A stretch of DNA of 64,000 nt, from NCBI RefSeq assembly GCF_014805625.2, contig NW_023998415.1:50159839-50223838 (forward strand), given 5' to 3'. This document shows positions 46,540 through 60,300 of this stretch, one piece after another. Below the pieces are notes generated by a model that did not search any database, was not told the origin of the DNA, and saw nothing but the letters and a program-made list of their open reading frames with translations. Position 1 is the stretch's first letter. The number at the start of each line of letters is the position of its first letter. The stretch comes from Glossina fuscipes (taxonomy: Eukaryota; Arthropoda; Insecta; Diptera; Glossinidae). A program made the translations under genes and the position numbers.

Positions 46540-48623
46540 ATGTGGAAGTTTTTGGTAATTATTTTGTCACTATTAACGAAGGAAAGGCCAGCGGGGGCAA
46601 CTAAGCCAAATATAGTTATAATAATTTCAGATGATATGGTGAGTTAAACTGTATTCTCCAATATTCTACTTAATTAATTATTTGTGTTTTGCTTTTTCTT
46701 TCGATTATTGTTTTACATGAATAATCGAAGGGTTTCGATGATGTCAGCTTTCGCGGTTCAAATGAATTTCTAACACCCAATATTGATGCTTTAGCTTACA
46801 ATGGCGTTATTCTAAATAATTTGTATACGCCCGCTATGTGTACCCCTTCTAGAGCAGCTCTATTAACGGGCAAATATCCTATTAATACCGGTACACTTTC
46901 CGATTTAGTGATTTTCAAAATTTCATAAAACGACTTAAATTAACGTCTTCTGTATCTTGCAGGCATGCAGCATTATGTTTTAGTGAACGATCAACCTTGG
47001 AGTTTGCCAGTAAATGAGACAACTATGGCGGTGATATTTCAGGAGCATGGTTACTACACCAGCTTGATTGGCAAATGGCACTTGGGAATGTCGCGCAAAG
47101 TTTACACGCCCACATTTAGGGGCTTCGACTATCATTACGGTTATTTGGGTTCCTACGTGGACTACTACGACCATACTTTACTTCAAAGGGTGAATCTCTG
47201 ATTTTTAAATAATTTTTTATCGCTGACATTTGCCTTCTTCTGCAGAGCGAAAACTATTCACGAGGCCATGATTTTCGTTTAAATTTGGATTCCATACACG
47301 ATCAGACGGGTGCCTATGTCACCGATCTGTTAACGGAAGCATCAGTTAATCTAATAAAACGACATGACTACGATGCAAAACCTTTATTTTTAATGTTAAG
47401 TCACTTAGCACCTCATTCAGCGAACGAGGAGGATCCCTTGCAAGCGCATGATTTAGAAATTGAAAAGTTCTCCTATATCAAAAATCCACAGCGGAGAATC
47501 TATGCAGGTACGGTAGCTTTTCAATTTGTCTTTTCTTTCTATTGTAAGCTTCTACTTTTATTTCAAATTTCAGCTATGATGTCAGCTTTGGATAATAGCG
47601 TGGGTCAAGTGATCGGAGCCCTGGCAGACATGGAAGTATTAAAAAATACAATTGTACTTTTCCTTTCGGATAACGGTGGTCCCACGACGGGCTTGCATGC
47701 TAACACTGCCTCCAATTATCCATTAAGAGGAGTAATCTTTTTCTTATTAACATTACATTCGTATGTTTGTGAAAAACAATTTTTAAAACTACTTTTAGCA
47801 AAAAAATTCACCCTGGGAAGGTGGGCTTCGGTCATCGGCTGCTATTTGGTCAACGCAGTTAGAAAAGTTGGGTTCAATATGGCAACAAACATTCTATATA
47901 GCCGATTTTTTGCCAACTTTGGCATCAGCTGTAGGCATTTACTTGGATATAGGCTCTCTAAAGCTAGATGGTTTGAACCTGTGGTCGGCTTTAAAATATG
48001 GTTACGAGAGAGTTGAACGCGAAATCTTACATAATATTGACGACATAGATAACTACGTATCTTATTCGAAAGGCAAATGGAAATTCATTAACGGTACTAC
48101 CCAAGAAGGAAAATATGATGACTGGCTAAGTGAAAGGATCGATAGTAGTAGTTGGGATCCCAGGTCTTTGAATTATGAGGAAATAATTAGAAATACGACA
48201 GTGTGGCAAAATCTTCATTACCTCAACATATCTCCATCTGTGGTAAACATTACAAAGCTACGCCAAGCAGCCTCAGTAAAGTGTTTGGAAAAAGATCCTG
48301 CATTGTTGCAAGCATGCGAGCCATTAAAAGGACCCTGCTTGTTCGATTTAGATAATGATCCGTGTGAACAGAACAACTTATACGATGAGCAGCATAAGAA
48401 TTCTAAAATAGTTTTGGAAATGCTTGAACGCGTTGATATTTTACGCCAGCAAGTTCATCCTATGAATAATAAGCCGGGTGATCGGCGTTGTGATCCTATA
48501 AATTATAACAACGAGTGGACATGGTGGGAAGATATACTAGAAAATGGTGCTACAGAACTTGCATCATTTGCAAATAATCTCAAACTCTTATTTGTTTTAT
48601 CTACTTTAGCATTATTACGTTGA
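46540..48623 (+). CDS. Arylsulfatase B-type sulfatase, copy 2
   Basis: Second ARSB-type sulfatase. Predicted exons: 46540-46638, 46731-46890, 46963-47189, 47246-47507, 47574-47731, 47799-48623; 576 residues. Exons 2-5 have exactly the same lengths as in copy 1 (160, 227, 262, 158 nt). Signal peptide (about 1-20) is short. Active-site features are present: SDDM with D31/D32, C70-TPSR74, [19 protein letters not shown] and [11 protein letters not shown] with the catalytic lysine. SDNGG is closer to human ARSB than the SDNGA of copies 1 and 3. The C-terminus ends in a hydrophobic tail ([14 protein letters not shown]) after small residues, resembling a GPI-anchor signal. An AATAAA lies at 48637, 14 nt after the stop. 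Confidence 0.94.
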
Positions 48624-51567
48624 TACAAAGTAATCAAATAAAAATATTTGTGATACAAGAATTTAAAAAATTAAAAAAAAGGAAAAAAAATATTTTTCAT
48701 AAAATTAAGAAAAAAAGCTATGTTTGCCAAAGTTAACCCGTTTTGTTAAAGAAATAATTAAAATAATTCACGAAGTGATAGACTGTTCGCTACCATAAAT
48801 CATATGTTAATAAACAAATATTTTACAAAGACAATGAATACTACAAAGGTTCAATAAATCAATTTGTGACATGCCAGGCTTAACATCGGGAATACATTAT
48901 GCACTGATACGAATTGGATCCCGGATTTGACTTTGCTCGTTAGCTGTTGTAAACAGTTAACAATGTTTTTTCGAGAGTTTGAGAAAACTTAAATAATCCT
49001 CTAAAGAACTGAAGAACTTTTCTAACTATATGTAAGATATCCAGTTCGTGATAACGGTTTTTCTCTGCTATTTGTTCTATGTATGTGATTTTATAAACGA
49101 AAGTGTACATTTAATACCATCTTTGAGAAATCGCTTTTATTGGTTTGTTCGTTAGTGACATTTTGCACAGGTGTTAGTAATGTAATTAATTTTTTGTTAA
49201 AATGAAAGTTCAGTAAAGCAACGTCAATCATTGGCTAATACTTTTCCCATCTCTCTGAGAGTGCACGACTTCCGTATCGAAAGAATAACTTGTCCTTCAA
49301 AGCTACCGAAAAGACCCACTTATGAATGTCTTCAAGATAAAAGTGCTGCTTACATAGGCCATAAGCCATCTATTGAATGAAGTAATAATGATAAAGAACA
49401 ATGTAGCACATCTCAATTCTGTGCTTTTAACGTGATCAACTCAGCAGCTTTGCTAACAATATGTTATCGATTGTTATGTCTGTAATCTATTGTCGCCGTT
49501 ACATTAAGCCTAGTGAATCCCATTAAATACGTCAGCCTTAATTTTATCAATTAAAGATGTTCTCTGCTTATTATTGTACTATACGAATATATACATATAT
49601 AATATTATTTTATATATATATATTGCATTTTTTGCCATATGTTTGAAATGTATAGAAATTAACATCTAAGGGCGTAAAGTATATGCATTCTCGATCGTTT
49701 TATGAACACTTCGCTCATATTTATCTGTCTTTCTGCCTTTGCGAATTAAAAAATGTTCTCTAGCGTGAAAAACTCCTTTTGAAATCCAGCAATATTAACT
49801 CATACGTTTTTCTAGAGTTAGGAGAAAAGATGTACAATTTTTTGATTAAAGTTTAAAGCATGATCTTAAGTTTTAAGAATTTCATATGAAGTTCCTTAAG
49901 TTCTCAAGATGCAAAATCTATGTAATTATGCGGTGCGTAGTGCTGTTATCTATTATTATTTGAAGAAACACGTTCCAAGTATCGTATATTATGAGTATTT
50001 TACGTTTTTCAAGTATTATAAGTTAACGATACAATTGTATGCATTATTTGCTGAATTGTGACATTTCATCAATTCATTTAAGATTATTGCTTTACAACAA
50101 ATATAGCAGTTATGAAAGATGATCTTGATAATGATGAACGCTTTATAAACACCATCGTGACGAATATGTCTGTGCAGCGACTCATGTTATTGTATGCATC
50201 CCAACATCGTATAGATGGTAAAATCTCTATTGTCGGCTTTAAGGAAATATTATTTTTAATGAATCAGTTGTAATCAAGCACTCGAGCATAACAGAGCGAA
50301 GCATTTTTTCAATTAACTATTACGATCTTCGCCTTATCTTTTAATAAATTACTATGTAATTACAATAATTACTATTTAGTGAGACGATTTTCTTTGCTTC
50401 GTATCGACATGATGTAGGTGTTCAAAGAATTCGTTCCAAACTGAACATAACTTTATTTGTTGTTTAATACCGGTTTAAGTTATGACGATTTACGTAAGAA
50501 TGACGAGCAAAACGATAAAAACATTAGAAGCAACTTTAATGTTTTAAAATAGATTTTTGCTGTTAATTTGAAACAATCAGGTACTGTTAAGTTAAACACA
50601 AAAGTGGGTTTTCAGCTTACGGACATTGCAGCCAAATTATTTAGTGTACATAACTATAAGTATAGAAAAAAAATTTAAATAATTATTTAAAACGCTTGCA
50701 TACAATTGCAAACGTAATCGTGTAATCGCGTAATAAGCGAGATTAAAGACTATAAATAAACGCGTACGTATTTGCTTTGGTGCGAACCTTTGATGCCTGC
50801 CAAATTAAATTAACATATAAAATTTGTATATTATTTTGCTGATTGAAGACATGTCGATGGCAGCCAAGACCAAGGCCAAGACTATTTTGAATGAATGAAT
50901 TTAATTTCGTCTAACGTGTGTACACCTGTTTGATTATTATGGTCCTATTGCGCATATTTTCAGAGTGGACCTTTAAATGTAAGCTAGGTGCATAGATTGC
51001 GTACATTGCAACAACAAACGTCTCTAGAATCTTGCACTAATCAGGAATATATATACATTAGGGGGTCCCTAATAGGTATTTCTGGAATGACCAATCTATA
51101 ACACACTACAATTTCCACAGTGTAAAGCAGCAAAGTTTTCAAGCTTTAAGAGTTTATTCGTTTTTTTGTAGGGAGTTACTGATGAACCTCAGTATTGTTT
51201 GCGCATACCCTTCTTTAACAATTGATTGCTTACAGGACCAACTTCCCTTTTATTCGAACAGTGTTATACGTGAAGTTTAGTATCTTTCCGCTTTTAAAAT
51301 ATATTACAAAATGCAATCATGTGTGTGTGTGTGTGTTTGTAAAACTGTGTGTGTCAAGTAAGCAAATTTTGCGTTTAAGTCCGTCGCACTTTAACTTGAC
51401 TGTGTCTTTGTTTCTAAATCTCTAACAGCTTCACTACATATTTTACATTTCAGTGTATATGTTTAATATCCAGCGTTCGAAGAATGGTCGGAAAAGTTTA
51501 AAAAGGTGTCGAAGAATAATAATTCATTGACGGAATAGTAAATTTTATTTTCAAAACATAAATCAAA
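48624..51567. other. 2.9-kb interval between sulfatases 2 and 3
   Basis: No supported gene. AT-rich with TATATA runs (49575-49625) and a GT dinucleotide repeat at 51321-51336. The sulfatase 3 promoter should lie at the right end. Confidence 0.4.
51321..51336 (+). repeat. GT microsatellite
   Basis: Eight GT units upstream of the third sulfatase gene. Confidence 0.9.
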
Positions 51568-54500
51568 ATGTCTCGTCGCTCAAGTTATTTATGTTTCTTC
51601 GTCATATCCTTTTTGCTCGTGAGTCCAACAAAAAATATTGATATTCAGAAAAGTGCCTATCAATTTCAAGAATCTAAACAAAATGCAAGACCAAACATAG
51701 TGATTATGTTAATTGATGACATGGTAAACTTAACGAAGGCAAAACTTAACGTTTGAAAATTATATTTTCGACTTTTTCCCCTTTAGGGTTACAATGATCT
51801 TAGTTTTCATGGTTCCAATCAGATACTGACGCCTAATATAGATGCTTTAGCCTATAATGGAATTATATTGAATAGACATTACGTACCAAATCTCTGTACT
51901 CCATCGAGGTCGGCCCTGCTAACTGGTAAATACCCAATACACACGGGTAAGTGCATAAATGGTTTAATTACCTTTTTTTGGGTCATTTGCACGCATTGAT
52001 AATTACATCGTAGGAACTCAACATTTCGTAGCAGTAAATCAGGAGCCATTAGATGAGCCATTAGATGAGCAACTGATGCCAGCGTTTTTTCGTGATGAAG
52101 GTTATTCTACTAACTTGGTGGGTAAATGGCATTTGGGTTTCTATCGAAAGGAAATGACTCCAACCTTTAGAGGCTTTAATCATCATTATGGCTACTATTC
52201 GGGTTTTATAAGCTATTACGATCACACTTTCGATGTAGAGGTGGGTAAATTACCTTGAAATACAAAGAAATACGCATTAGATACGTACGCCTCAAAGCCA
52301 CTTCCACTTATCCACCCGTTCATCTCTCTACCTGTCCTGAATATGCTATTTAGAATCTTCGTTAGGAAGGCAATTCTTTGCATTTCTATCAAATAAAAAT
52401 CGGTACTTTATTTTTATACGAATCACCAACTATCATCTAATCCTAAATCTAATAAGGCAGTCTAGTAAATTGATTAAACCGCGTCCATATTCCGTCTAAC
52501 CGCCGCTTCTTCCAACTTTTGTTTACGCTTAATAACTTATATAACGATTATAAACAGGCCGCCACGATCGTAAATAGGCCGCTACGGTTTGGCTTGCTAA
52601 AATTTCAAAAAAAAGAAAACTCCAAAATGTTACGGTTAATAACTTGCGTCAACATAATAAAAATATTTTCGGTGAGTCCATTTTTATTAGGTTTGTAGAA
52701 GTCTTTTCTGACTTTCCGGAGATTTCCACACTCGTATCGAGCGAGTTTCCCCCTTTCTCCCTCCTTATAATCTTTCCTGATGGCAACCTTGCCTAATGGT
52801 ACATATAAGGACATTCGTTGAGTGGCTGGTCAAATTTAAAAAAAAAAGGAAAACAAATTAATAAACGACTTCGTTCTTGGATGATAGACATAGACGAGTT
52901 AAAAACAGTTACATTTGTTTATATCATATTTTAGAACCAATATTTGTTGCGGTCGTTGTAAAATTACATAAACGCCAAAATTGGTCGTCTGACGAAAACT
53001 TCGTTTGTAATAAGTGACCTTAAAGTAAGTATTCATACACTCTGACAAAAATCTATGCTAAACAGCAATAACCATAATAATAACAGCAATAACCGAATTA
53101 ACAATATCAACAACAACAGCAGCACAAAAGCAATAATAAATTCATCAAAAATTCAAACATTACTAATATTTACATATTATATATTTTAGATTTGCTTAAA
53201 ATGTCCTCGATCCCGCTTGCTTAATATATTACTTCCCGCTTCTCCATCGACTTGAAGTTCATGTAAAAGGTTTCAGAAAACTGCATTATTTCAGAAGTAG
53301 TCTTGAATCAAAACAAAAATAAATAAATAAATGAAGTACGAAGAAATAGTAGACATATAAGAGAGAGAAGGCTTTAATAGCGGTGAGAAATAGAAAATGT
53401 TGGAAGGTTTATCTTGATAAGGGAAATTTTGAAACGTTTATTGCAATGCGTACAATTTTTATTTCCAAATGTATATAACACAATAACGAGAAAGGAATAA
53501 TGTTCGGCCCAAGTCGAATCTTCATATCTCTATATTTTGATTAATTTGATTTTTTTCAATAAGGAAAACAAACTCATGCTACTGTCAAACATCTTTAATG
53601 ATTCTTCAAAATTTTAATTTCATTGTCTTTATAACACTCAAATAATATTCCCTATTAACAGTTTAGCCTGGCGGAAGAAATTCATTATGCACGACACGGC
53701 GACAAACGTAGAAAACTGTCGACATGACTTCGATTCTTGAGCGACGTTAATTTGATTTTTCGGTCTTTGTCCACCGTTTGCACCATATTCACACATAAGA
53801 GTCCGTTGCAAGGCGTTCAGAGAATGAGAAATCATTTTTCCGCAGTTATAGGAAAAATCGAAAAATTCGCTTCTGTGTATTCGCAAAAATACCCGCTACT
53901 TCGCAGCAGGATTCGAATAAATTCATATTTGAACTCGTATTGCTGAAATTGTTCTAATAAGGTTTGACTGTGGCGAACTCTTAAGATCGTAAGAATCGTA
54001 AGAATCGTTTTACCGTTTACCTATTAACAATTTATTTATATAGAGCTTAAGTGGTTGACATATGCGATCGCATTAAAAGATCACCTAGTTAACTTGCTTA
54101 TTATTAGTTTATGCTATTCTTTTTGTTTATAGAAATTCAATTATACAGGCTTAGACTTTCGCCGCGATCTTCGGCCATGGCCAGAAGCAAATGGTACATA
54201 TGCCACTGATGTATTTACTGATGAAGCTGTACGGATAATTAAATGTCATGATGAAAGTAAACCGCTCTTTTTGTTAATTAGCCATCTCGCGGTACATACC
54301 GGAAAAAACAAAAATCCTTTACAAGCTCCTGAAGAAGAAGTGAAAAAGTTTCCATATATTAGTAATCCAAGGAGAAGAACATACGCTGGTGAATTACTCA
54401 ATTTATATAGAAATATTTCAATTTAATTCCATCTCGTGTAGGTATGATTTCACGTTTAGATGAGAGTGTTGGTAAAACTATGGAAGCTTTAGCTAAGAAA

Positions 54501-55486
54501 GGAATCCTTGATAATACGATAGTGCTTTTGTATTCAGACAACGGAGCTCCCACTGTTGGCTTATATGCTAATACCGGTTCAAATTATCCATTTAGAGGGG
54601 TAGATAAACAATTATATTCTTTACTAGAATATTAATATAAAAAAGAGGTTTTTTGTTTTTTTAATGACTTTAGTAAAAGGAGTCCCCTTGGGAGGGTGGC
54701 ATACGTTCCACAAGCTTGTTGTGGAGTTCATTACTGAAACAACGTCACTACGTATCTCATCAGGTAATGCATGCAATCGATTGGTTTCCAACTCTAGCTG
54801 GGGCAGCCGATATAAAATTACCTAATAATTTGCATTTGGATGGTATTAACTTGTGGCCATGTTTAAATGGCAAGCACCCACCTCAGCCTAGACGGCTAAT
54901 TCATGTGTTGGATGATATTTTTGGTTACACATCTTATATGCGTGATAATTACAAGTACATTAGCGGTACTACCTTCAACGGTCTTTATGACATATGGTTG
55001 GGAGAGTTGCCGTCACATGAAATTCATCGTCTCTCTAAGTATTACGTAGAAAATGTATTGAATTCAACCGTAAACCGATTACTGGGCAGTAAAAATTTAC
55101 TGGGTCAACATGTATTAGAATTAAGATCACAAGCCACTGTACATTGTCCGCGAAATTCGGAAGATTTCAATCAATCAATTTACAAATGTGAGCCACTAAG
55201 AGCGCCTTGCCTTTTTGATGTTGTTAATGATCCTTGCGAAAGGTATAATTTAGCCCGCGTACACTCATCACAGATGGAAATTCTTTCGCAGGAAGTGAAC
55301 GAGTTACGCAGACAAGCTACACGCAGCGCACGGATAGCAACAGCTGATACTCGTTGTGATCCCAAGCGATTTAATGGTACCTGGCAATGGTGGTATAGCA
55401 GTGCAGCCCCAGTATTTAGTTTTAATAATAATCTTTATTTCATTAACACATTCCTTTCATTTTCTCTTATACACGCTTACAAGTAA
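51568..55486 (+). CDS. Arylsulfatase B-type sulfatase, copy 3, possibly disabled
   Basis: Third ARSB-type gene. Predicted exons: 51568-51723, 51787-51946, 52014-52240, 54133-54388, 54442-54599 and 54680-55486; 587 residues if spliced so. Exons 2, 3 and 5 have the same lengths as in copies 1 and 2; exon 4 is 6 nt shorter. A signal-peptide-like N-terminus ([12 protein letters not shown]), IDDM with D50/D51, C89-TPSR93, GKWHLGF, SHLAVH and YSDNGA are present. The problem is exon 6: at the homologous acceptor (CTTTAG, ending 54673) the first codon is TAA instead of CAA. Only use of a poor acceptor 6 nt later (TAAAAG) gives an open frame, and that removes the codon for the lysine aligned with ARSB Lys318 (RG-ESPWEGG). 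Intron 3 is 1.9 kb and holds an inverted-repeat arm. The C-terminus is weakly hydrophobic. Confidence 0.82.
52750..53575 (+). repeat. 0.83-kb inverted repeat, left arm
   Basis: Lies wholly within intron 3 of sulfatase 3. Its reverse complement occurs at 60722-61547 with few differences. Matching blocks include CTCCCTCCTTATAATCTTTC, GTACATATAAGGACATTCGT, TTGTTGCGGTCGTTGTAAAA, the AACAGCAATAACC-rich tract and AATAATGTTCGGCCCAAGTC. It has no open frame. Probably two insertions of one unknown dispersed element in opposite orientation. Similarity fades to the left of about 52750. Confidence 0.9.
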
Positions 55487-56415
55487 CAAGAAATTGTGAA
55501 GAGATTCAAAATAATGCTGAGACCAATTATGAAAAGTTTGCAATTAATTATCATCGCCTAGAAATCAAAATTTCGATTATTGAAAATTAATTCATCAGGT
55601 TTGCCTATAAAGATATTGCGATGCAAAAGCTTTGTATGAAGAATATTCAAATACTTGAGAAGCCATTAGGTTTTCTTCTACTGTGAAGTGTATTTTCTAA
55701 TTACGTGGTTCATGGGACTTATATTTTTGTAAAATGTGATAACATACATACAAATACCTTTAGTCCATTCATTAACTTGTAAGAAAACTGAAAAATAACC
55801 TCTTGAACAGTAATATATTAATAATTAGCTTGTTGAAATGTTGACTTCGTAAGGGATTTGCGACGAGATTACATTTTTAGAATTGGGAAGCTTATCATTA
55901 ACACAAAATGATTGCGTGACGAAACTTTTAGGAAAAGCTGATATTCGAAGAGTTTCTATAATTAAAAATTTCCATCGAAAATTTATTTAAGAAAAATGAG
56001 AAAGGGGAACGGGTATTTAAATAAGAGAAATAATGTGAAGTGATATAAATCGTATGAACATAAACTAATAAATTTCGGCTACTTATACAGTAATTACGTT
56101 TGGAATGCGAAACCAATACTTCACAATACTAAAATGATTAATAATAATGCCAAGCAGAAGAGATGACAATTTGTGCTTTAAGTAAATTAAAGTAAACGTA
56201 AGTACATAAAGTTAAGTCTTAACAATAAATATTAGCGAAATTAACGTTGAACATAAGTGCTTAGCAATTAAAGGCTTCCGCATGGAAAATCCATTGAAAG
56301 ATATTCTGATTTAAATAAACGAAGAAAAACATCATTCGATCATAGTGAATAACAGACAAGAAAATATCATTCCAAATATCTACAAAGGTAAAAAAATATT
56401 TCAATAATAAACTGG
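55487..56415. other. Convergent 3' region, sulfatase 3 and tetraspanin
   Basis: Non-coding AT-rich DNA between two genes that end toward each other. Presumably both 3' UTRs. Nothing else seen. Confidence 0.4.
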
Positions 56416-57335
56416 CTATAATTTAGAAAAAATTACTATTACCATAATTATGGCCACCGCTATGGCTGTGCCTCCAATGACGGCGGCATGATCTCTCATA
56501 AAGCTAGTAGTTACATATAAGCAACCTTGACTATATAAATTTGTAACACCTGGTAATAAGGTGCATTCTTTACGTTGGCCACCAAATATCTCCTGACAAC
56601 ACGATTCCGGTATGAGACGATTCCAATCATGCCAGGAATCAACGCCACAGCATTGAAGTCGTTCTTGCGTTTGATCCCAAGATTCAGTTATATCACGACG
56701 GCTACCATACAAGCTCATAGATGATCGCAATTTCTTAAAGTAAAAGAACAATCAATTAAATTACATGATGATATTATATCATATTACTCAGTTAGGCACA
56801 CCTGTCTCATAGTCTGTTGTACTCGCTCTCTAAAAACGAAACCCAATATACCACCGATAAACATAGTAACAAAAATCAACACTACTATAATAAAATACTG
56901 AAAAATTATAATTTTTATGATTTAGTTTGGAATAAAAGATGAAAAAATAAATTATCTTACGGTTAGCAACAAACATTTAACTTCTTTGCTCGCACCTACA
57001 CATCCCACGAACGATAATACACATATAGTCAACGAGGTTACTAACAAAACGTAAACTGCTCCCGAAAATAAATTTGTATCCAACAAATCATTCATAAAAT
57101 TACGATCCACTAGGGTCCATAAACTTAGGCAGAATAGCGTTGCGCCACCGACCTGACAAAGTTAAGAAATAATACAGACATTCTGATATCCCCTTCAATT
57201 CTTTTGTAGTTCATTAAAAAAATAAAACCTTATAATTACTTGCGAAATTATACTTACAAAGATTATAAAATTTGAAACGATCAAACTGTACTTGACGAAC
57301 TGCCTACAGCAATCCATACGCGAACCAAATCCCAT
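56416..57335 (-). CDS. Tetraspanin, four coding exons
   Basis: Four-pass membrane protein that organises receptors and adhesion molecules in membrane microdomains. Predicted exons (minus strand): 57335-57258, 57152-56961, 56897-56802, 56733-56416, all phase 0; 227 residues, normal for the family. TM1 is split by intron 1 (KYSLIVSNFIIF|VGGATLFCLSLW). TM2 leads to GCVGASKEVKCLLLT, the tetraspanin GC.GA..E..C motif. TM3 is YFIIVVVLIFVTMFIGGILGF. The large extracellular loop has CCG (150-152), PESCC (165-168) and two more cysteines (179, 193), six in all. TM4 is about 205-225, ending VIFSKL. All introns are GT-AG. A TTTTTCTAG acceptor 13 nt before the ATG suggests a 5' UTR exon. The particular fly orthologue is not identified. 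Confidence 0.95.
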
Positions 57336-60300
57336 TTTGTCGTCGTCCTAGAAAAAGGAAGGAAATAAAACATCGCTTAGGGGCTGTTAAACAAAACCAT
57401 AAGACTTCAATTTCTAAGCGCGTTAAAGCCAACGAATGAACTATGACACAAACTTGAATGAATTATGAAATATTATTAATTGATTATTTCCCTTTCTCAC
57501 CATAAAGCAGTTCACTTCAAGTTTTCAAAAAAGTTTCTATTCGTCTTACTAAACTGTGGCAGCCGTCGTAAAGTTGTTGTTAAGTAAAACTTTTAAATTG
57601 TACGCAAATGTTTGTTTTATATTAATTAGATAAATCGTGGCATCAGCTCATCAGATGTGTCTGATGATTTTTTCAACTTTCAATCGTTTTAAATGAAAAA
57701 CAAAGCGGCAGTGCGAATAAATTAAATCGATTAAATTAAATAAATTCTGCACGATTTTGTTATCATTATTAACAAAATTAATGATATCAAATTATTTTTA
57801 ATTCGATATGAATTCCGAAAGAGGAAAATATTAAACGCTATTCCGCATTATTGTCCTATTTTCATTTAATTTTATGATTTATGTAGGGAGAGGAAAAGCT
57901 TATTAGAGATTAGAAAACTGGTGCGTTCTGCAAGCAATGCGCACCACAAACATTTTAGTTATCCGTGGAAAGGTATAAATCGATTATGATAAGCCTTTAG
58001 GAGCTTGACCGACATTTTACGAAACAAGGTTAATGCAAATCTTATATACAAGCAAAATCTAAATGCGTTTAAAAAAGTTTGCATACATTTGTTTGCAGCC
58101 ATTATAAAATTCTAATTACTTTCAAATATAGGGGAATATTCTCTTGGACCTCAGACGGAAGCTCATAAAATCCAAGCAATATAAAATCGGTCCTTGGTGG
58201 TAACTATTAAATTAATTTTTGAGTTTTTCTTAAACAAAAAAAGGAAAATTATATTGAATCGACTTCTTTTAGTAGAGAGCTACAACTTTTTCAAACTGAA
58301 TGCGTAATTTCGATTCTTTCAAAAACCTAATAAGTAACCGAATTCAAGTAACGCTGAGGTTATAGCGAGTTTGGATTTAAATTTTTAACTATTAAAAGTT
58401 CACCTCACTTTTTATTTATTAAGTGGCAGATGGTTGAAAGTTCACACCTCATTAAGGATGTGCTGAAAATTATGATAATGATGTTATATAACTCGATCCG
58501 CATGCCTTTAATATGTAAGATGACTCGCACTAGACGGCGGTATATGAATTAATCCAATTTTCGGCTTATAAAACCAAAAATTTACAAAATATTGGTTTTT
58601 ATTAGAAAAAAGAAAAAACTATGAATCATAAAACCAAAATCTTGAATGATTATTGAACAGGGCTGCTAGGTTATATTCTATGTAAGGCTACTAAAATTTT
58701 AATTTATAATTAATTAATAATTAAAAGCTTAATATTAAAAAATTTAAAAACTTGTCGATCAAAAAATTTTTAAAATGGTTTGATCAAACAGATAACAGCT
58801 AATGAATATGAGAAAAAGTTACAGGAAAAGCTTTTGCACATGCTCAAATGGATGTTTACCGCTGTTTGATAGTTAATGGAATAACAAGTAGGTCAGGGTT
58901 AAATGTATTTAAAAGTTTGCCAGTCAAATAATAGTGAATAGCAAACAATTACTTGAAATATTTTCATATTCTGTGAAGTTTTTTGAAGCTTTGATAAAAT
59001 CAACTGCAATGGAATTTAACAAAGTATGTGTTATTTCGTTTACAACCTCTGAAGTTTTCATTTCAAGCAAGCAATGTACGTATGCATAAGCGCTTGAGTA
59101 ACAAACGTTGCTCCCAAAGATCAGATAATATTTTACATACTATATACATATAGCTGATGTTTATGGTGTATCTGATATCTATTGTCAATAATGTAAAATT
59201 TGTGAAAGATGAGAGAAACGAAAGAGACTTATATGCCCGTAAACATCCTTTAGCTAAATCAAGTTACAATGAAAATCAGTTTTTTAATCGATATAAATCT
59301 TACGTAAGATATTTGTAGCTCAGCATCTTTATCTCATGTCGTAAATTATTGCAATTGACAACTTGAAGTGTTCGCTTTTCTTTCACCAATGGTTTAGTTG
59401 TCATACAATGAGCGGACTTGTGGGCGACATGTTTCACTTTCCACTTTTGAACGTAGTTTTGTGACCTTGCAAAACGCAACAATAGGAAATCACCATATAC
59501 GATTCGCTGGTCATTGAATTTTGAAATAATCCATGTTATAATCGCTTAGACAGTAAATAAAAAATTGGAACAACCCTTAAATAGCAGAAAATGAAGTATA
59601 TGCATGCAAAATGATATGAGTAAGAATTTAGTCTCAACTTACACCGAATATTTTAACTCCCTACAAAGAAGTTGAGCCTGCCGATATAAGTGAGTAGAAC
59701 ACATTCATTGTACGCAGCACCATGTACTTTGTATATCTTAATAATTGTACAAGCAAGCGTTACGATTACATTTCTATATTCTAATCTACTTTTTAATTGC
59801 TGGCCCGGGCGTACTTTTGACAATAGAGTAGCAATTTCAAATTTAAAAATCCAGTAGCATCCAATTTATATATTCCTATTATTTAGAAAATTTGATGTAT
59901 CGAGTAGTGAAGAATTTAATGTAATTTACGCATATAAAAATCGTAAATGCTTTTGATTTTACACAAAAATGTGTAAACGGTTTTGCGATACACTTTTGAT
60001 TTTTAGCTCTTCTCGACAAGTTGCTTCTTCTCTTTTTTGAAAATTCGATCTATAGAATGAGAGATGTCAAGAATGTAATTTCGAAAACTCTGACAGCAGT
60101 TGAGCAGGCTTGGAGACATATTAAACTAAATTGATTTTCAACTATAAGTCTTAATACGCGAGGTTCTTTATAGTCTTTTTAGTGTTTCTTTAAGTCAAAA
60201 ATACGATGCATCTTTTTATGGATTCGTTCACAACAGCGAAAGTTTTTAAGTTAGATATCTGAGCTTAGATATCCATGAGCTATTATTTTCTTAAACGTTA

